Notes under the pieces: generated by a model
Seen by the model: the letters and a program-made list of their open reading frames with translations, nothing else
The model's database searches: none
Told to the model about the DNA's origin: nothing
In this document: positions 7,307-17,060 of the stretch, one piece after another
Position numbering within the stretch: the stretch's first letter is position 1
How the letters are laid out: each line of letters opens with the position of its first letter
Assembly (NCBI GenBank): GCA_900893395.1
Contig: CAAHFI011213907.1
Location: 1 to 20,373 of the forward strand
Direction: 5' to 3'
Origin: Euglena gracilis
Taxonomy: Eukaryota > Euglenozoa > Euglenophyceae > Euglenales > Euglenaceae
DNA length: 20,373 nt
Made by a program: the position numbers and the translations under genes

Positions 7307-7359
7307 GAACTGTGTCCCAGGCACCGTTCGGGTGTGAACCCGGTGCCTGGGACCAGTTT
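7307..7359. repeat. Strong hairpin, 18-bp stem with one bulge
   Basis: The 13-base arm GTCCCAGGCACCG (7314-7326) is exactly complementary to CGGTGCCTGGGAC (7341-7353), with a 14-base spacer. Outside it, AACTG (7308-7312) pairs with CAGTT (7354-7358), leaving one bulged T (7313), and a G-T pair can be added at 7307/7359. The spacer can add TTC/GAA pairs. Nothing comparable was noticed elsewhere in the left flank. It sits between the R2 repeats and the array. It could be an RNA hairpin gene, a regulatory fold or a young inverted duplication. No U-run typical of a terminator follows. Confidence 0.6.
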
Positions 7360-7498
7360 CAAAACCGGGGCTCTGGTTTCACGCTGAGGAACGACGGCAA
7401 TTTCGCCCCAAATACCCATGTTTAGGGCAATTTTGGAACTTTGGCCCAACTTGGCCGCCGGTCGAAATTGGTAGATTCCACACTTCTGATGCCATGTT
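7360..7498. other. Unassigned stretch between hairpin and R1 fragment
   Basis: Begins with AAACC...GGTTT (a 5-bp mini-stem) and is otherwise unrelated to the repeats I can see. Confidence 0.4.
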
Positions 7499-7570
7499 GC
7501 CCCTCGATTGAAAGCTTCTCTCAAGGGCTTTCGACAGATGGTCACAGAATTCAGCCATAATGCAGAGAGG
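7499..7570 (-). repeat. R1 fragment beside the array
   Basis: The plus-strand wording CCCCTCGATTGAAAGCTTCTC, then GGTCACAGAATTCAGCCATAATGCAGAG, parallels CCCCTCAATCGAAAGCTCATT and CACCACATTCAGCCACGCTGCA at 3861-3923. It is therefore an inverted R1 piece, ending about 65 bp before the array begins. Confidence 0.55.
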
Positions 7571-7634
7571 TCTCATTTTCAGCGCTTGTGTATTCCAAAA
7601 TTTGACATATTAGTTTGTCAAATCCCACAGTTCA

Positions 7635-9079
7635 TGCACCCCACCCCTCCTAAATTGGCATTACCTCCCCATTTGACAGTTGACAGACCTCTCCCCTGAT
7701 TGACAGCACCACCCTTAATTGACAGTATTAATTGGCAGCACCCCCCCCCCTAATTGACAGACCTCCCCCTAATTGAGATTGACAGACCTCCCCCCTAACT
7801 GAGAAGTGGAGACCATTGGAGTGGTGATGAAACATGGCGTCCGGGAGGCCATAAAACGTCGTTTCGGAGCAAAAAATTTTTCGGGGGTTTCGACTTTTTT
7901 GACCCGGTTTTGACCCAAAGTCAATGGGTTGGCGCGGGGCGAAAAATCTTCAAGTTTGGCTCAAAAACAGTATTTCCGAGCCGGGAGGCCAAAAAACATC
8001 GTTTCAGCAGCATCCTGAGAAATTAACAATGGCGACAAACCGCGGAGTAGAAAGGTAACCCACTGGCTATATCTAAAAAAAAGGTACCGATGATTAACAG
8101 GAGGCAGCAGCATTGACAGGAGCAACATTGACGTTATTTTAAACACATTGTTTTCAAAATCATGTTCACTCCGAGGGAAACGGTATTGAACATTACTTGG
8201 AACGTGTTCGTACGCAACCCGACGCCACTTCGCAGGGGAGGAAAACTGGGCTGTGGGAAAACACCTTTCTTCCAAACTTTTGAGTTGACAACGAGGGAGA
8301 GCATGAAAGCCGGAAGCGCTTGTAACGCAGAGTGAACCGGGCACCAGATTTTGAAGTTCATCATACAGGGCACAGTTGCCAGGCATACAAGCTGCCACAG
8401 CCGCTACAATACAGGCAAAAACAATTGCCAACGTAGACGCTCACCAGCATTGCTTTATGACGCCGGCAATCAAAGCAATGATATCCATGCCGCAAAGTTG
8501 GCGATGACATCATTTTTTCTTCTTCGGCTTCATTGCACGCATTAAAGAAACCAAAAAAAAAAGAAACCCTGCACAGAGAAGAGAGAGTATATATTCGAGT
8601 CTCCTCAATGACTTGAACAACCTCAACGACATTGAGGAGGTTTTCAAACCTCCTCAAACGTATTTGAAAAACACATCTGAGGAGCCTATCCATTGTGGAG
8701 GGGGGGGGGTTGCGGACCATTTTTTTAAGTGCACATTTTGAATATTTAGCAATATTTCATTTGTTTTGTCATCACCCCACATCCTCAACAGGAAAAAAAT
8801 AACTACGCAAATGGTTGTAGAGACTAAAATTTTTCGATTTTTTTGGACTGTTTTGACCCAAAATTGGCAAAATTGGCCCCTTGGGTAAGGAAGATTGGCA
8901 TTTTGGGGGGGATTTTCCGGCCACATCTCAGACCGGACGATGCGTTGGAGCCCAAGCTTGGTGCATTAGACAGCCCGTCTTCAAGGGCTTCACAAAATAC
9001 ACCGCATATTCTTTAAATGATGCACTGTTTTGGAGTTATTTTATTGATCCATCCCCAATTGGAGAGCCACCCCCTCCTT
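7635..9079 (+). repeat. Array copy 1 (edge copy, diverged)
   Basis: This copy abuts unrelated DNA on its left and lacks the 'aattggaaagccact' piece seen at the start of later copies. It differs from the consensus by many substitutions, by a deletion of about 55 bp after ACATCGTTTC near 8005, by lacking a 6-bp CAGTTG duplication near 8370, by lacking the 'gctaattttaagg' segment at its end, and by a 174-bp extra segment at 8597-8770. It has TGACGTTA (8129-8136) where later copies have TGACGTCA. This is the pattern expected of an array-edge copy that has escaped homogenisation. Confidence 0.93.
8597..8770 (+). repeat. 174-bp extra segment in array copy 1 with nested inverted repeats
   Basis: Other copies read GAGAGAGTAAATATTCATCACC here. 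Copy 1 has GAGAGAGTATATATTC, then 174 bp, then ATCACC. The segment begins with CTCCTCAATG (8601) repeated in inverted form at 8630-8639 (10-bp perfect stem, 19-nt loop). A second inverted repeat at 8632-8657 has 12-bp arms (TTGAGGAGGTTT / AAACCTCCTCAA) around TC. The two stems share the TTGAGGAG block, so they cannot form together. A further TGAGGAG lies at 8678-8684 and a G10 run near 8700. No clear target-site duplication is visible. It may be an insertion in copy 1, or an ancestral piece lost before homogenisation. Confidence 0.75.
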
Positions 9080-10419
9080 ATTGGCATTACCTCCCCATTT
9101 GACAGTTGACAGACCTCTCCCCTGATTGACAGCACCACCCTTAATTGACAGTATTAATTGGCAGCACCCCCTAATTGACAAACCTCCCCCTAATTGAGAT
9201 TGACAGACCTCCCCCCTAACTGAGAAGTGGAGACCATTGGAGTAGTGATGAAACATGGCGTCTGGGAGGCCATAAAACGTCGTTTCGGAAAAAATTTTTT
9301 GGGGTTTTCGACTTTTTTGAACCGGTTTTGACCCAAAGTCAATGGGTTGGCGCGGTCGAAAAATGTTCATTTTTGGCTCAAAAAACAGTATTTCCGAGCC
9401 CGGGAGGCCAAAAAACATCGTTTCGGGCAATTTTTTATTCAATTTTCTTCAACTTTTTTTGAACTGGAGGGTTTGTACGCAGCATTCTGAGGAATTAACA
9501 ATGGCGACAAACCGCGGAGTAGAAAGGTAACCCACTGGCTATGTCTAAAAAAAGGTACCGATGGATTAACAGGAGGCAGCAGCATTGACAGGAGGCAACA
9601 TTGACGTTATTTTAAACACATTGTTTTCAAAATCATGTTCACTCCAAGGGAAAACGGTATTTGAACATTACTTGGAACGTGTTCGTACGCAACCCGACCG
9701 CCGCTTCGCAGGGAGGAAAACTGGCTGTGGGAAAACACCTTTTCTTCCAAAACTTTTGAGTTGACAATGAGGGAGAGCATGAAAGCCGGAAGGCTTGTAA
9801 CGCGGAGTGAACCGGGCACCAGATTTTGAAGTTCATCAGACAGGGCACAGTTGCAGTTGCCAGGCATACAAGCTGCCACAGCCGCTACGAATACAGGCAA
9901 AAAGTTTGCCAACGTACAAAGACGTAGACGCTCACCAGCATTGCTTTATGACGCCGGCAATCAAAGCAATGATACCATGCCGCAAAGTTGGCGATGACAT
10001 CAATTTTTTCTTCTTCGGGCTTCATTGCATGCATTAAAGAAACCAAAAAAAAAAGGAAAGCCCTGCACAGAGAAGAGAGAGTAAATATTCATCACCCTAC
10101 ATCCTCAATAGGAAAAAATAACTACGCAAATGGTTGTAGAGACTGAAAATTTTTCGATTTTTTTTGGACTGTTTTGACCCAAATTGGCAAAATTGGCCCC
10201 TTGGGTAAGGAAGATTGGCATTTTGGGGGGGATTTCGGGCCAGATCTCAGGCCGGACGATGCGTTGGAGCCCAAGCTTGGTGCATTAGACAGCCCGTCTT
10301 CAAGGGCTTCAAAAAATACACCGCATATTTTTAAATGATGCACTGTTTTGGAGTTATTTTATTGATCCATCCGCTAATTTTAAGGCACCCCCCCCCAATT
10401 GGAAAGCCACTCCCTCCTA
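9080..10419 (+). repeat. Array copy 2 (intermediate divergence)
   Basis: Copy 2 shares some states with copy 1 (TGACGTTA at 9602-9609; GGAGTAGAAAG near 9516) but has the CAGTTG duplication and the full module region of later copies. It carries a private insertion of about 10 bp (extra ACAAAGACGT) near 9915-9924. It is therefore intermediate between the edge copy and the homogenised block. Confidence 0.93.
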
Positions 10420-10431
10420 ATTGGCATTACC

Positions 10432-10565
10432 TCCCCATTTGACAGTTGACAGACCTCCCCCCTGATTGACAGCACCACCCTGAATTGATAGTATTAATTG
10501 ACAGCACCCCCCCCTAATTGACAAACCTCCCCCCCTAATTGAGATTGACAGACCTCCCCCTAACT
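10432..10565 (+). repeat. Intra-unit TTGACAG / poly-C minisatellite (copy 3 example)
   Basis: Within each array unit about 130 bp consist of degenerate subunits of 18-25 bp of the form TAATTGACAGACCTCCCCC. The TTGA(C/G) core alternates with C-runs of 5-9 bases. Equivalent stretches exist in all ten copies, and subunit number varies (one is missing in copy 4). On the complementary strand the C-runs give periodic G-tracts about 20 bases apart. The short gene-like frames rich in Gly/Gln/Leu read here on the minus strand are translations of this repeat and not genes. Confidence 0.85.
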
Positions 10566-10605
10566 GAGAAGTGGAGACCATTGGAGTGGTGATGAAACAT
10601 GGCGT

Positions 10606-10812
10606 CCGGGAGGCCATAAAACGTCGTTTCGGGCAAAAAATTTTCGGGGTTTTCGACTTTTTTGACCCGGTTTTGACCCAAAGTCAATGGGTTGGCGCGG
10701 GTCGAAAAATGTTCATTTTTGGCTCAAAAACAGTATTTCCGAGCCCGGGAGGCCAAAAAACATCGTTTCGGGCAATTTTTTATTCAATTTTCTTCAACTT
10801 TTTTGACTGGAA
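10606..10812 (+). repeat. Paired GGGAGGCC modules within the unit (copy 3 example)
   Basis: Two related segments of about 70 bp lie 139 bp apart in every intact unit. Each starts CCGGGAGGCC, continues with (A/T)AAA-AC(A/G)TCGTTTCGGGCAA, and ends in a T-rich stretch with CGACTTTTTTGACC or CAACTTTTTTGACT. Older versions of the same wording are in the left flank at 5150-5310 and 6725-6886, so the satellite contains a piece of a dispersed repeat family. The second module is deleted in part in copy 1. Confidence 0.8.
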
Positions 10813-10945
10813 GGTTTGTACGCAGCATTCTGAGGAATTAACAATGGCGACAAACCGCGGAGCAGAAAGGTAACCCACTGGCTATGTCTAAAAAAAAGGT
10901 ACCGATGGATTAACAGGAGGCAGCAGCATTGACAGGAGGCAACAT

Positions 10946-10953
10946 TGACGTCA
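10946..10953. promoter_or_regulatory. TGACGTCA palindrome, one per unit
   Basis: A perfect 8-bp palindrome identical to the CRE/ATF bZIP consensus occurs once per unit at the same place: 10946, 12260, 13593, 14921, 16254, 17636, 18974 and 20301. Copies 1 and 2 have TGACGTTA. It follows a degenerate direct repeat ACAGGAGGCA...CATTGAC. Binding is inference. The octamer also supplies the TGA stop of the minus-strand frame. Confidence 0.35.
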
Positions 10954-11247
10954 TTTTAAACACATTGTTTTCAAAATCATGTTCACTCCAAGGGAAAACG
11001 GTATTTGAACATTACTTGGAACGTGTTCGTACGCAACCCGACCGCCACTTCGCAGGGGAGGAAAACTGGGCTGTGGGAAAACACCTTTTCTTCCAAAACC
11101 TTTGAGTTGACAACGAGGGAGAGCATGAAAGCCGGAAGCGCTTGTAACGCAGCGTGAACCGGGCACCAGATTTTGAAGTTCATCAGACAGGGCACAGTTG
11201 CAGTTGCCAGGCATACAAGCTGCCACAGCCGCTACGAATACAGGCAA
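10951..11247 (-). CDS. Unrecognised 98-codon open frame in array copy 3
   Basis: This frame is the C-terminal part of the 143-codon frame found in copies 5 and 6, opening at the internal Met of MPVFVAAVAACMPGN. The upstream portion is out of frame because of a small length difference. A 98-codon version at 16259-16555 in copy 7 is equivalent. Treat it as the same satellite-borne frame and not a separate gene. Confidence 0.15.
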   Translation of the reverse strand: MPVFVAAVAACMPGNCNCALSDELQNLVPGSRCVTSASGFHALPRCQLKGFGRKGVFPQPSFPPLRSGGRVAYEHVPSNVQIPFSLGVNMILKTMCLK

Positions 11248-11754
11248 AAAGTATTGCCAACGTAGACGCTCACCAGCATTGCTTTATGACGCCGGCAATC
11301 AAAGCAATGATACCATGCCGCAAAGTTGGCGATGACATCAATTTTTCTTCTTCGGGCTTCATTGCATGCATTAAAGAAACCAAAAAAAAAGGAAAGCCCT
11401 GCACAGAGAAGAGAGAGTAAATATTCATCACCCTACATCCTCAATAGGAAAAAATAACTACGCAAATGGTTGTAGAGACTGAAATTTTTCGATTTTTTTG
11501 GACTGTTTTGACCCAAAATTGGCAAAATTGGCCCCTTGGGTAAGGAAGATTGGCATTTTGGGGGGGATTTCGGGCCAGATCTCAGGCCGGACGATGCGTT
11601 GGAGCCCAAGCTTGGTGCATTAGACAGCCCGTCTTCAAGGGCTTCAAAAAATACACCGCATATTTTTAAATGATGCACTGTTTTGGAGTTATTTTATTGA
11701 TCCATCCGCTAATTTTAAGGCACCCCCCCCCAATTGGAAAGCCACTCCCTCCTA

Positions 11755-13067
11755 ATTGGCATTACCTCCCCATTTGACAGTTGACAGACCTCCCCCCTGA
11801 TTGACAGCACCACCCTGAATTGATAGTATTAATTGACAGCACCCCCCCCCTAATTGAGATTGACAGACCTCCCCCTAACTGAGAAGTGGAGACCATTGGA
11901 GTGGTGATGAAACATGGCGTCCGGGAGGCCATAAAACGTCGTTTCGGGCAAAAAATTTTCGGGGTTTCGACTTTTTTTGACCCGGTTTTGACCCAAAGTC
12001 AATGGGTTGGCGCGGGTCGAAAAATGTTCATTTTTGGCTCAAAAACAGTATTTCCGAGCCCGGGAGGCCAAAAACATCGTTTCGGGCAATTTTTTATTCA
12101 ATTTTCTTCAACTTTTTTGACTGGAAGGTTTGTACGCAGCATTCTGAGGAATTAACAATGGCGACAAACCGCGGAGCAGAAAGGTAACCCACTGGCTATG
12201 TCTAAAAAAAAGGTACCGATGGATTAACAGGAGGCAGCAGCATTGACAGGAGGCAACATTGACGTCATTTTAAACACATTGTTTTCAAAATCATGTTCAC
12301 TCCAAGGAAAACGGTATTTGAACATTACTTGGAACGTGTTCGTACGCAACCGACCGCCACTTCGCAGGGGAGGAAAACTGGGCTGTGGGAAAACACCTTT
12401 TCTTCCAAAACCTTTGAGTTGACAACGAGGGAGAGCATGAAAGCCGGAAGCGCTTGTAACGCAGCGTGAACCGGGCACCAGATTTTGAAGTTCATCAGAC
12501 AGGGCACAGTTGCAGTTGCCAGGCATACAAGCTGCCACAGCCGCTACGAATACAGGCAAAAAGTATTGCCAACGTAGACGCTCACCAGCATTGCCTTATG
12601 ACGCCGGCAATCAAAGCAATGATACCATGCCGCAAAGTTGGCGATGACATCAATTTTTCTTCTTCGGGCTTCATTGCATGCATTAAAGAAACCAAAAAAA
12701 AAGGAAAGCCCTGCACAGAGAAGAGAGAGTAAATATTCATCACCCTACATCCTCAATAGGAAAAAATAACTACACAAATGGTTGTAGAGACTGAAAATTT
12801 TTCGATTTTTTTGGACTGTTTTGACCCAAAATTGGCAAAATTGGCCCCTTGGGTAAGGAAGATTGGCATTTTGGGGGGATTTCGGGCCAGATCTCAGGCC
12901 GGACGATGCGTTGGAGCCCAAGCTTGGTGCATTAGACAGCCCGTCTTCAAGGGCTTCAAAAAATACACCGCATATTTTTAAATGATGCACTGTTTTGGAG
13001 TTATTTTATTGATCCATCCGCTAATTTTAAGGCACCCCCCCCCCAATTGGAAAGCCACTCCCTCCTA
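11755..13067 (+). repeat. Array copy 4 (one minisatellite unit short)
   Basis: Copy 4 matches copy 3 closely, but the C-rich minisatellite lacks the TTGACAAACC subunit of about 20 bp near 11850. This accounts for the short step to the next copy (1313 bp). It shares the AGCGTGAACC variant with copies 3 and 5. Confidence 0.95.
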
Positions 13068-14398
13068 ATTGGCATTACCTCCCCATTTGACAGTTGACAG
13101 ACCTCCCCCGATTGACAGCACCACCCTGAATTGATAGTATTAATTGACAGCACCCCCCCCTAATTGACAAACCTCCCCCCCTAATTGAGATTGACAGACC
13201 TCCCCCTAACTGAGAAGTGGAGACCATTGGAGTGGTGATGAAACATGGCGTCCGGGAGGCCATAAAACGTCGTTTCGGGCAAAAAATTTTCGGGGTTTTC
13301 GACTTTTTTTGACCCGGTTTTGACCCAAAGTCAATGGGTTGGCGCGGGTCGAAAAATGTTCATTTTTGGCTCAAAAACAGTATTTCCGAGCCCGGGAGGC
13401 CAAAAAACATCGTTTCGGGCAATTTTTTATTCAATTTTCTTCAACTTTTTTGACTGGAAGGTTTGTACGCAGCATTCTGAGGAATTAACAATGGCGACAA
13501 ACCGCGGAGCAGAAAGGTAACCCACTGGCTATTTCTAAAAAAAAGGTACCAATGGATTAACAGGAGGCAGCAGCATTGACAGGAGGCAACATTGACGTCA
13601 TTTTAAACACATTGTTTTCAAAATCATGTTCACTCCAAGGGAAAACGGTATTTGAACATTACTTGGAACGTGTTCGTACGCAACCCGACCGCCACTTCGC
13701 AGGGGAGGAAAACTGGGCTGTGGGAAAACACCTTTTCTTCCAAAACCTTTGAGTTGACAACGAGGGAGAGCATGAAAGCCGGAAGCGCTTGTAACGCAGC
13801 GTGAACCGGGCACCAGATTTTGAAGTTCATCAGACAGGGCACAGTTGCAGTTGCCAGGCATACAAGCTGCCACAGCCGCTACGAATACAGGCAAAAAGTA
13901 TTGCCAACGTAGACGCTCACCAGCATTGCTTATGACGCCGGCAATCAAAGCAATGATACCATGCCGCAAAGTTGGTGATGACATCAATTTTTCTTCTTCG
14001 GGCTTCATTGCATGCATTAAAGAAACCAAAAAAAGGAAAGCCCTGCACAGAGAAGAGAGAGTAAATATTCATCACCCTACATCCTCAATAGGAAAAAATA
14101 ACTACGCAAATGGTTGTAGAGACTGAAATTTTTCGATTTTTTTTGGACTGTTTTGACCCAAAATTGGCAAAATTGGCCCCTTGGGTAAGGAAGATTGGCA
14201 TTTTGGGGGGGATTTCGGGCCAGATCTCAGGCCGGACGATGCGTTGGAGCCCAAGCTTGGTGCATTAGACAGCCCGTCTTCAAGGCTTCAAAAAATACAC
14301 CGCATATTTTTAAATGATGCACTGTTTTGGAGTTATTTTATTGATCCATCCGCTAAATTTTAAGGCACCCCCCCCAATTGGAAAGCCACTCCCTCCTA
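13068..14398 (+). repeat. Array copy 5
   Basis: A typical homogenised copy. It carries GGCTATTTCTAAAA followed by GGTACCAATGG (about 13527-13554), a pair of linked variants otherwise seen together only in copy 10. Its minus-strand frame is open for 143 codons (13598-14029). Confidence 0.95.
13598..14029 (-). CDS. Unrecognised 143-codon open frame in array copy 5
   Basis: I do not recognise this protein. The frame starts MVSLMHAMKPEEEK and has two hydrophobic stretches, around residues 28-37 (GIIALIAGVI) and 47-58 (PVFVAAVAACM). A Cys-containing segment PGNCNCALSDELQNLVPGS follows, then a Pro/Arg-rich C-terminal half ending MILKTMCLK. The same frame is open in copy 6 and from an inner Met in copies 3 and 7, but is shifted in copies 1, 8 and 9. 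Openness across near-identical satellite copies is not independent evidence of coding. In favour, a diverged relative of one stretch lies at 6161-6217. Against, there are no known domains or visible expression signals. It may be a fossil exon carried by the satellite. Confidence 0.2.
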   Translation of the reverse strand: MVSLMHAMKPEEEKLMSSPTLRHGIIALIAGVISNAGERLRWQYFLPVFVAAVAACMPGNCNCALSDELQNLVPGSRCVTSASGFHALPRCQLKGFGRKGVFPQPSFPPLRSGGRVAYEHVPSNVQIPFSLGVNMILKTMCLK

Positions 14399-15727
14399 AT
14401 TGGCATTACCTCCCCATTTGACAGTTGACAGACCTCCCCCCTGATTGACAGCACCACCCTGAATTGATAGTATTAATTGACAGCACCCCCCCCTAATTGA
14501 CAAACCTCCCCCCCTAATTGAGATTGACAGACCTCCCCCCTAACTGAGAAGTGGAGACCATTGGAGATGAAACATGGCGTCCGGGAGGCCATAAAACGTC
14601 GTTTCGGGCAAAATTTTTTCGGGGTTTTCGACTTTTTTGACCCGGTTTTGACCCAAAGTCAATGGGTTGGCGCGGGTCGAAAAATGTTCATTTTTGGCTC
14701 AAAAACAGTATTTCCGAGCCCGGGAGGCCAAAAAACATCGTTTCGGGCAATTTTTTATTCAATTTTCTTCAACTTTTTTGACTGGAAGGTTTGTACGCAG
14801 CATTCTGAGGAATTAACAATGGCGACAAACCGCGGAGCAGAAAGGTAACCCACTGGCTATTTCTAAAAAAAAGGTACCGATGGATTAACAGGAGGCAGCA
14901 GCATTGACAGGAGGCAACATTGACGTCATTTTAAACACATTGTTTTCAAAATCATGTTCACTCCAAGGGAAAACGGTATTTGAACATTACTTGGAACGTG
15001 TTCGTACGCAACCCGACCGCCACTTCGCAGGGGAGGAAAACTGGGCTGTGGGAAAACACCTTTTCTTCCAAAACCTTTGAGTTGACAACGAGGGAGAGCA
15101 TGAAAGCCGGAAGCGCTTGTAACGCAGAGTGAACCGGGCACCAGATTTTGAAGTTCATCAGACAGGGCACAGTTGCAGTTGCCAGGCATACAAGCTGCCA
15201 CAGCCGCTACGAATACAGGCAAAAAGTATTGCCAACGTAGACGCTCACCAGCATTGCTTATGACGCCGGCAATCAAAGCAATGATACCATGCCGCAAAGT
15301 TGGCGATGACATCAATTTTTCTTCTTCGGGCTTCATTGCATGCATTAAAGAAACCAAAAAAAAGGAAAGCCCTGCACAGAGAAGAGAGAGTAAATATTCA
15401 TCACCCTACATCCTCAATAGGAAAAAATAACTACGCAAATGGTTGTAGAGACTGAAAATTTTTCGATTTTTTTGGACTGTTTTGACCCAAAATTGGCAAA
15501 ATTGGCCCCTTGGGTAAGGAAGATTGGCATTTTGGGGGGATTTCGGGCCAGATCTCAGGCCGGACGATGCGTTGGAGCCCAAGCTTGGTGCATTAGACAG
15601 CCCGTCTTCAAGGGCTTCAAAAAATACACCGCATATTTTTAAATGATGCACTGTTTTGGAGTTATTTTATTGATCCATCCGCAAATTTTAAGGCACCCCC
15701 CCCCAATTGGAAAGCCACTCCCTCCTA
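14399..15727 (+). repeat. Array copy 6
   Basis: A typical homogenised copy with a private 5-bp deletion: ATTGGAGATGAAAC near 14560, where other copies read ATTGGAGTGGTGATGAAAC. The minus-strand frame is open for 143 codons (14926-15357). Confidence 0.95.
14926..15357 (-). CDS. Unrecognised 143-codon open frame in array copy 6
   Basis: This is the copy-6 counterpart of the copy-5 frame. The visible changes include Leu for Arg in the segment after VPGS (SLCVTS versus SRCVTS). The start MVSLMHAM, both hydrophobic stretches and the terminal MILKTMCLK are kept. A GT...AG span of 42 bases (GTGAGCGTC to TTCGTAG on the minus strand) would, if spliced, join AGVISNA to AVAACMPGN in frame. That is a possibility only. 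The function is unknown. Confidence 0.2.
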   Translation of the reverse strand: MVSLMHAMKPEEEKLMSSPTLRHGIIALIAGVISNAGERLRWQYFLPVFVAAVAACMPGNCNCALSDELQNLVPGSLCVTSASGFHALPRCQLKGFGRKGVFPQPSFPPLRSGGRVAYEHVPSNVQIPFSLGVNMILKTMCLK

Positions 15728-17060
15728 ATTGGCATTACCTCCCCATTTGACAGTTGACAGACCTCCCCCCTGATTGACAGCACCACCCTGAATTGATAGT
15801 ATTAATTGACAGCACCCCCCCCCCTAATTGACAAACCTCCCCCCCTAATTGAGATTGACAGACCTCCCCCCTAACTGAGAAGTGGAGACCATTGGAGTGG
15901 TGATGAAACATGGCGTCCGGGAGGCCATAAAACGTCGTTTCGGGCAAAAAATTTTCGGGGTTTCGACTTTTTTGACCCGGTTTTGACCCAAAGTCAATGG
16001 GTTGGCGCGGGTCGAAAAATGTTCATTTTTGGCTCAAAAACAGTATTTCCGAGCCCGGGAGGCCAAAAAACATCGTTTCGGGCAATTTTTTATTCAATTT
16101 TCTTCAACTTTTTTGACTGGAAGGTTTGTACGCAGCATTCTGAGGAATTAACAATGGCGACAAACCGCGGAGCAGAAAGGTAACCCACTGGCTATTCTAA
16201 AAAAAGGTACCGATGGATTAACAGGAGGCAGCAGCATTGACAGGAGGCAACATTGACGTCATTTTAAACACATTGTTTTCAAAATCATGTTCACTCCAAG
16301 GGAAAACGGTATTTGAACATTACTTGGAACGTGTTCGTACGCAACCCGACCGCCACTTCGCAGGGGAGGAAAACTGGGCTGTGGGAAAACACCTTTTCTT
16401 CCAAAACCTTTGAGTTGACAACGAGGGAGAGCATGAAAGCCGGAAGCGCTTGTAACGCAGAGTGAACCGGGCACCAGATTTTGAAGTTCATCAGACAGGG
16501 CACAATTGCAGTTGCCAGGCATACAAGCTGCCACAGCCGCTACGAATACAGGCAAAAAGTATTGCCAACGTAGACGCTCACCAGCATTGCTTTATGACGC
16601 CGGCAATCAAAGCAATGATACCATGCCGCAAAGTTGGTGATGACATCAATTTTTCTTCTTCGGGCTTCATTGCATGCATTAAAGAAACCAAAAAAAAGGA
16701 AAGCCCTGCACAGAGAAGAGAGAGTAAATATTCATCACCCTACATCCTCAATAGGAAAAAATAACTACGCAAATGGTTGTAGAGACTGAAAATTTTTCGA
16801 TTTTTTTTGGACTGTTTTGACCCAAAATTGGCAAAATTGGCCCCTTGGGTAAGGAAGATTGGCATTTTGGGGGGGATTTCGGGCCAGATCTCAGGCCGGA
16901 CGATGCGTTGGAGCCCAAGCTTGGTGCATTAGACAGCCCGTCTTCAAGGGCTTCAAAAAATACACCGCATATTTTTAAATGATGCACTGTTTTGGAGTTA
17001 TTTTATTGATCCATCCGCTAATTTTAAGGCACCCCCCCAATTGGAAAGCCACTCCTCCTA
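15728..17060 (+). repeat. Array copy 7
   Basis: A typical homogenised copy. It is distinguished by CACAATTGCAG near 16501 (others CACAGTTGCAG) and by GGCTATTCTAAAA near 16190. The minus-strand frame is open at 16259-16555. Confidence 0.95.

Larger units (their letters stand above)
10420..11754 (+). repeat. Array copy 3 (reference-like unit)
   Basis: This is a clean copy usable as the reference unit. The TTGACAG/poly-C minisatellite spans about 10432-10565. The two GGGAGGCC modules begin at about 10606 and 10745. ACAGGAGGCA direct repeats lie at about 10914-10950, TGACGTCA at 10946-10953, and the minus-strand open frame at 10951-11247. A segment at about 11464-11530 again carries the TTTTCGATTTTTTTGGACTGTTTTGACCC-type wording, a third relative of the module. 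It shares AGCGTGAACC with copies 4 and 5, where the others read AGAGTGAACC. Confidence 0.95.

Noticed and set aside
10417-10617. Gly/Gln/Leu-rich minus-strand frames repeated in the units
   Set aside because: They are translations of the TTGACAG/poly-C minisatellite and shift with C-run length.
10571-10873. Plus-strand 66-100 codon frames ending MATNRGAER in each unit
   Set aside because: They run through the T-rich GGGAGGCC modules, have low-complexity Phe/Ser/Lys composition, change start between copies and show no domain. AGAAAG followed by GTAACC looks like a splice donor, but no partner acceptor is evident.
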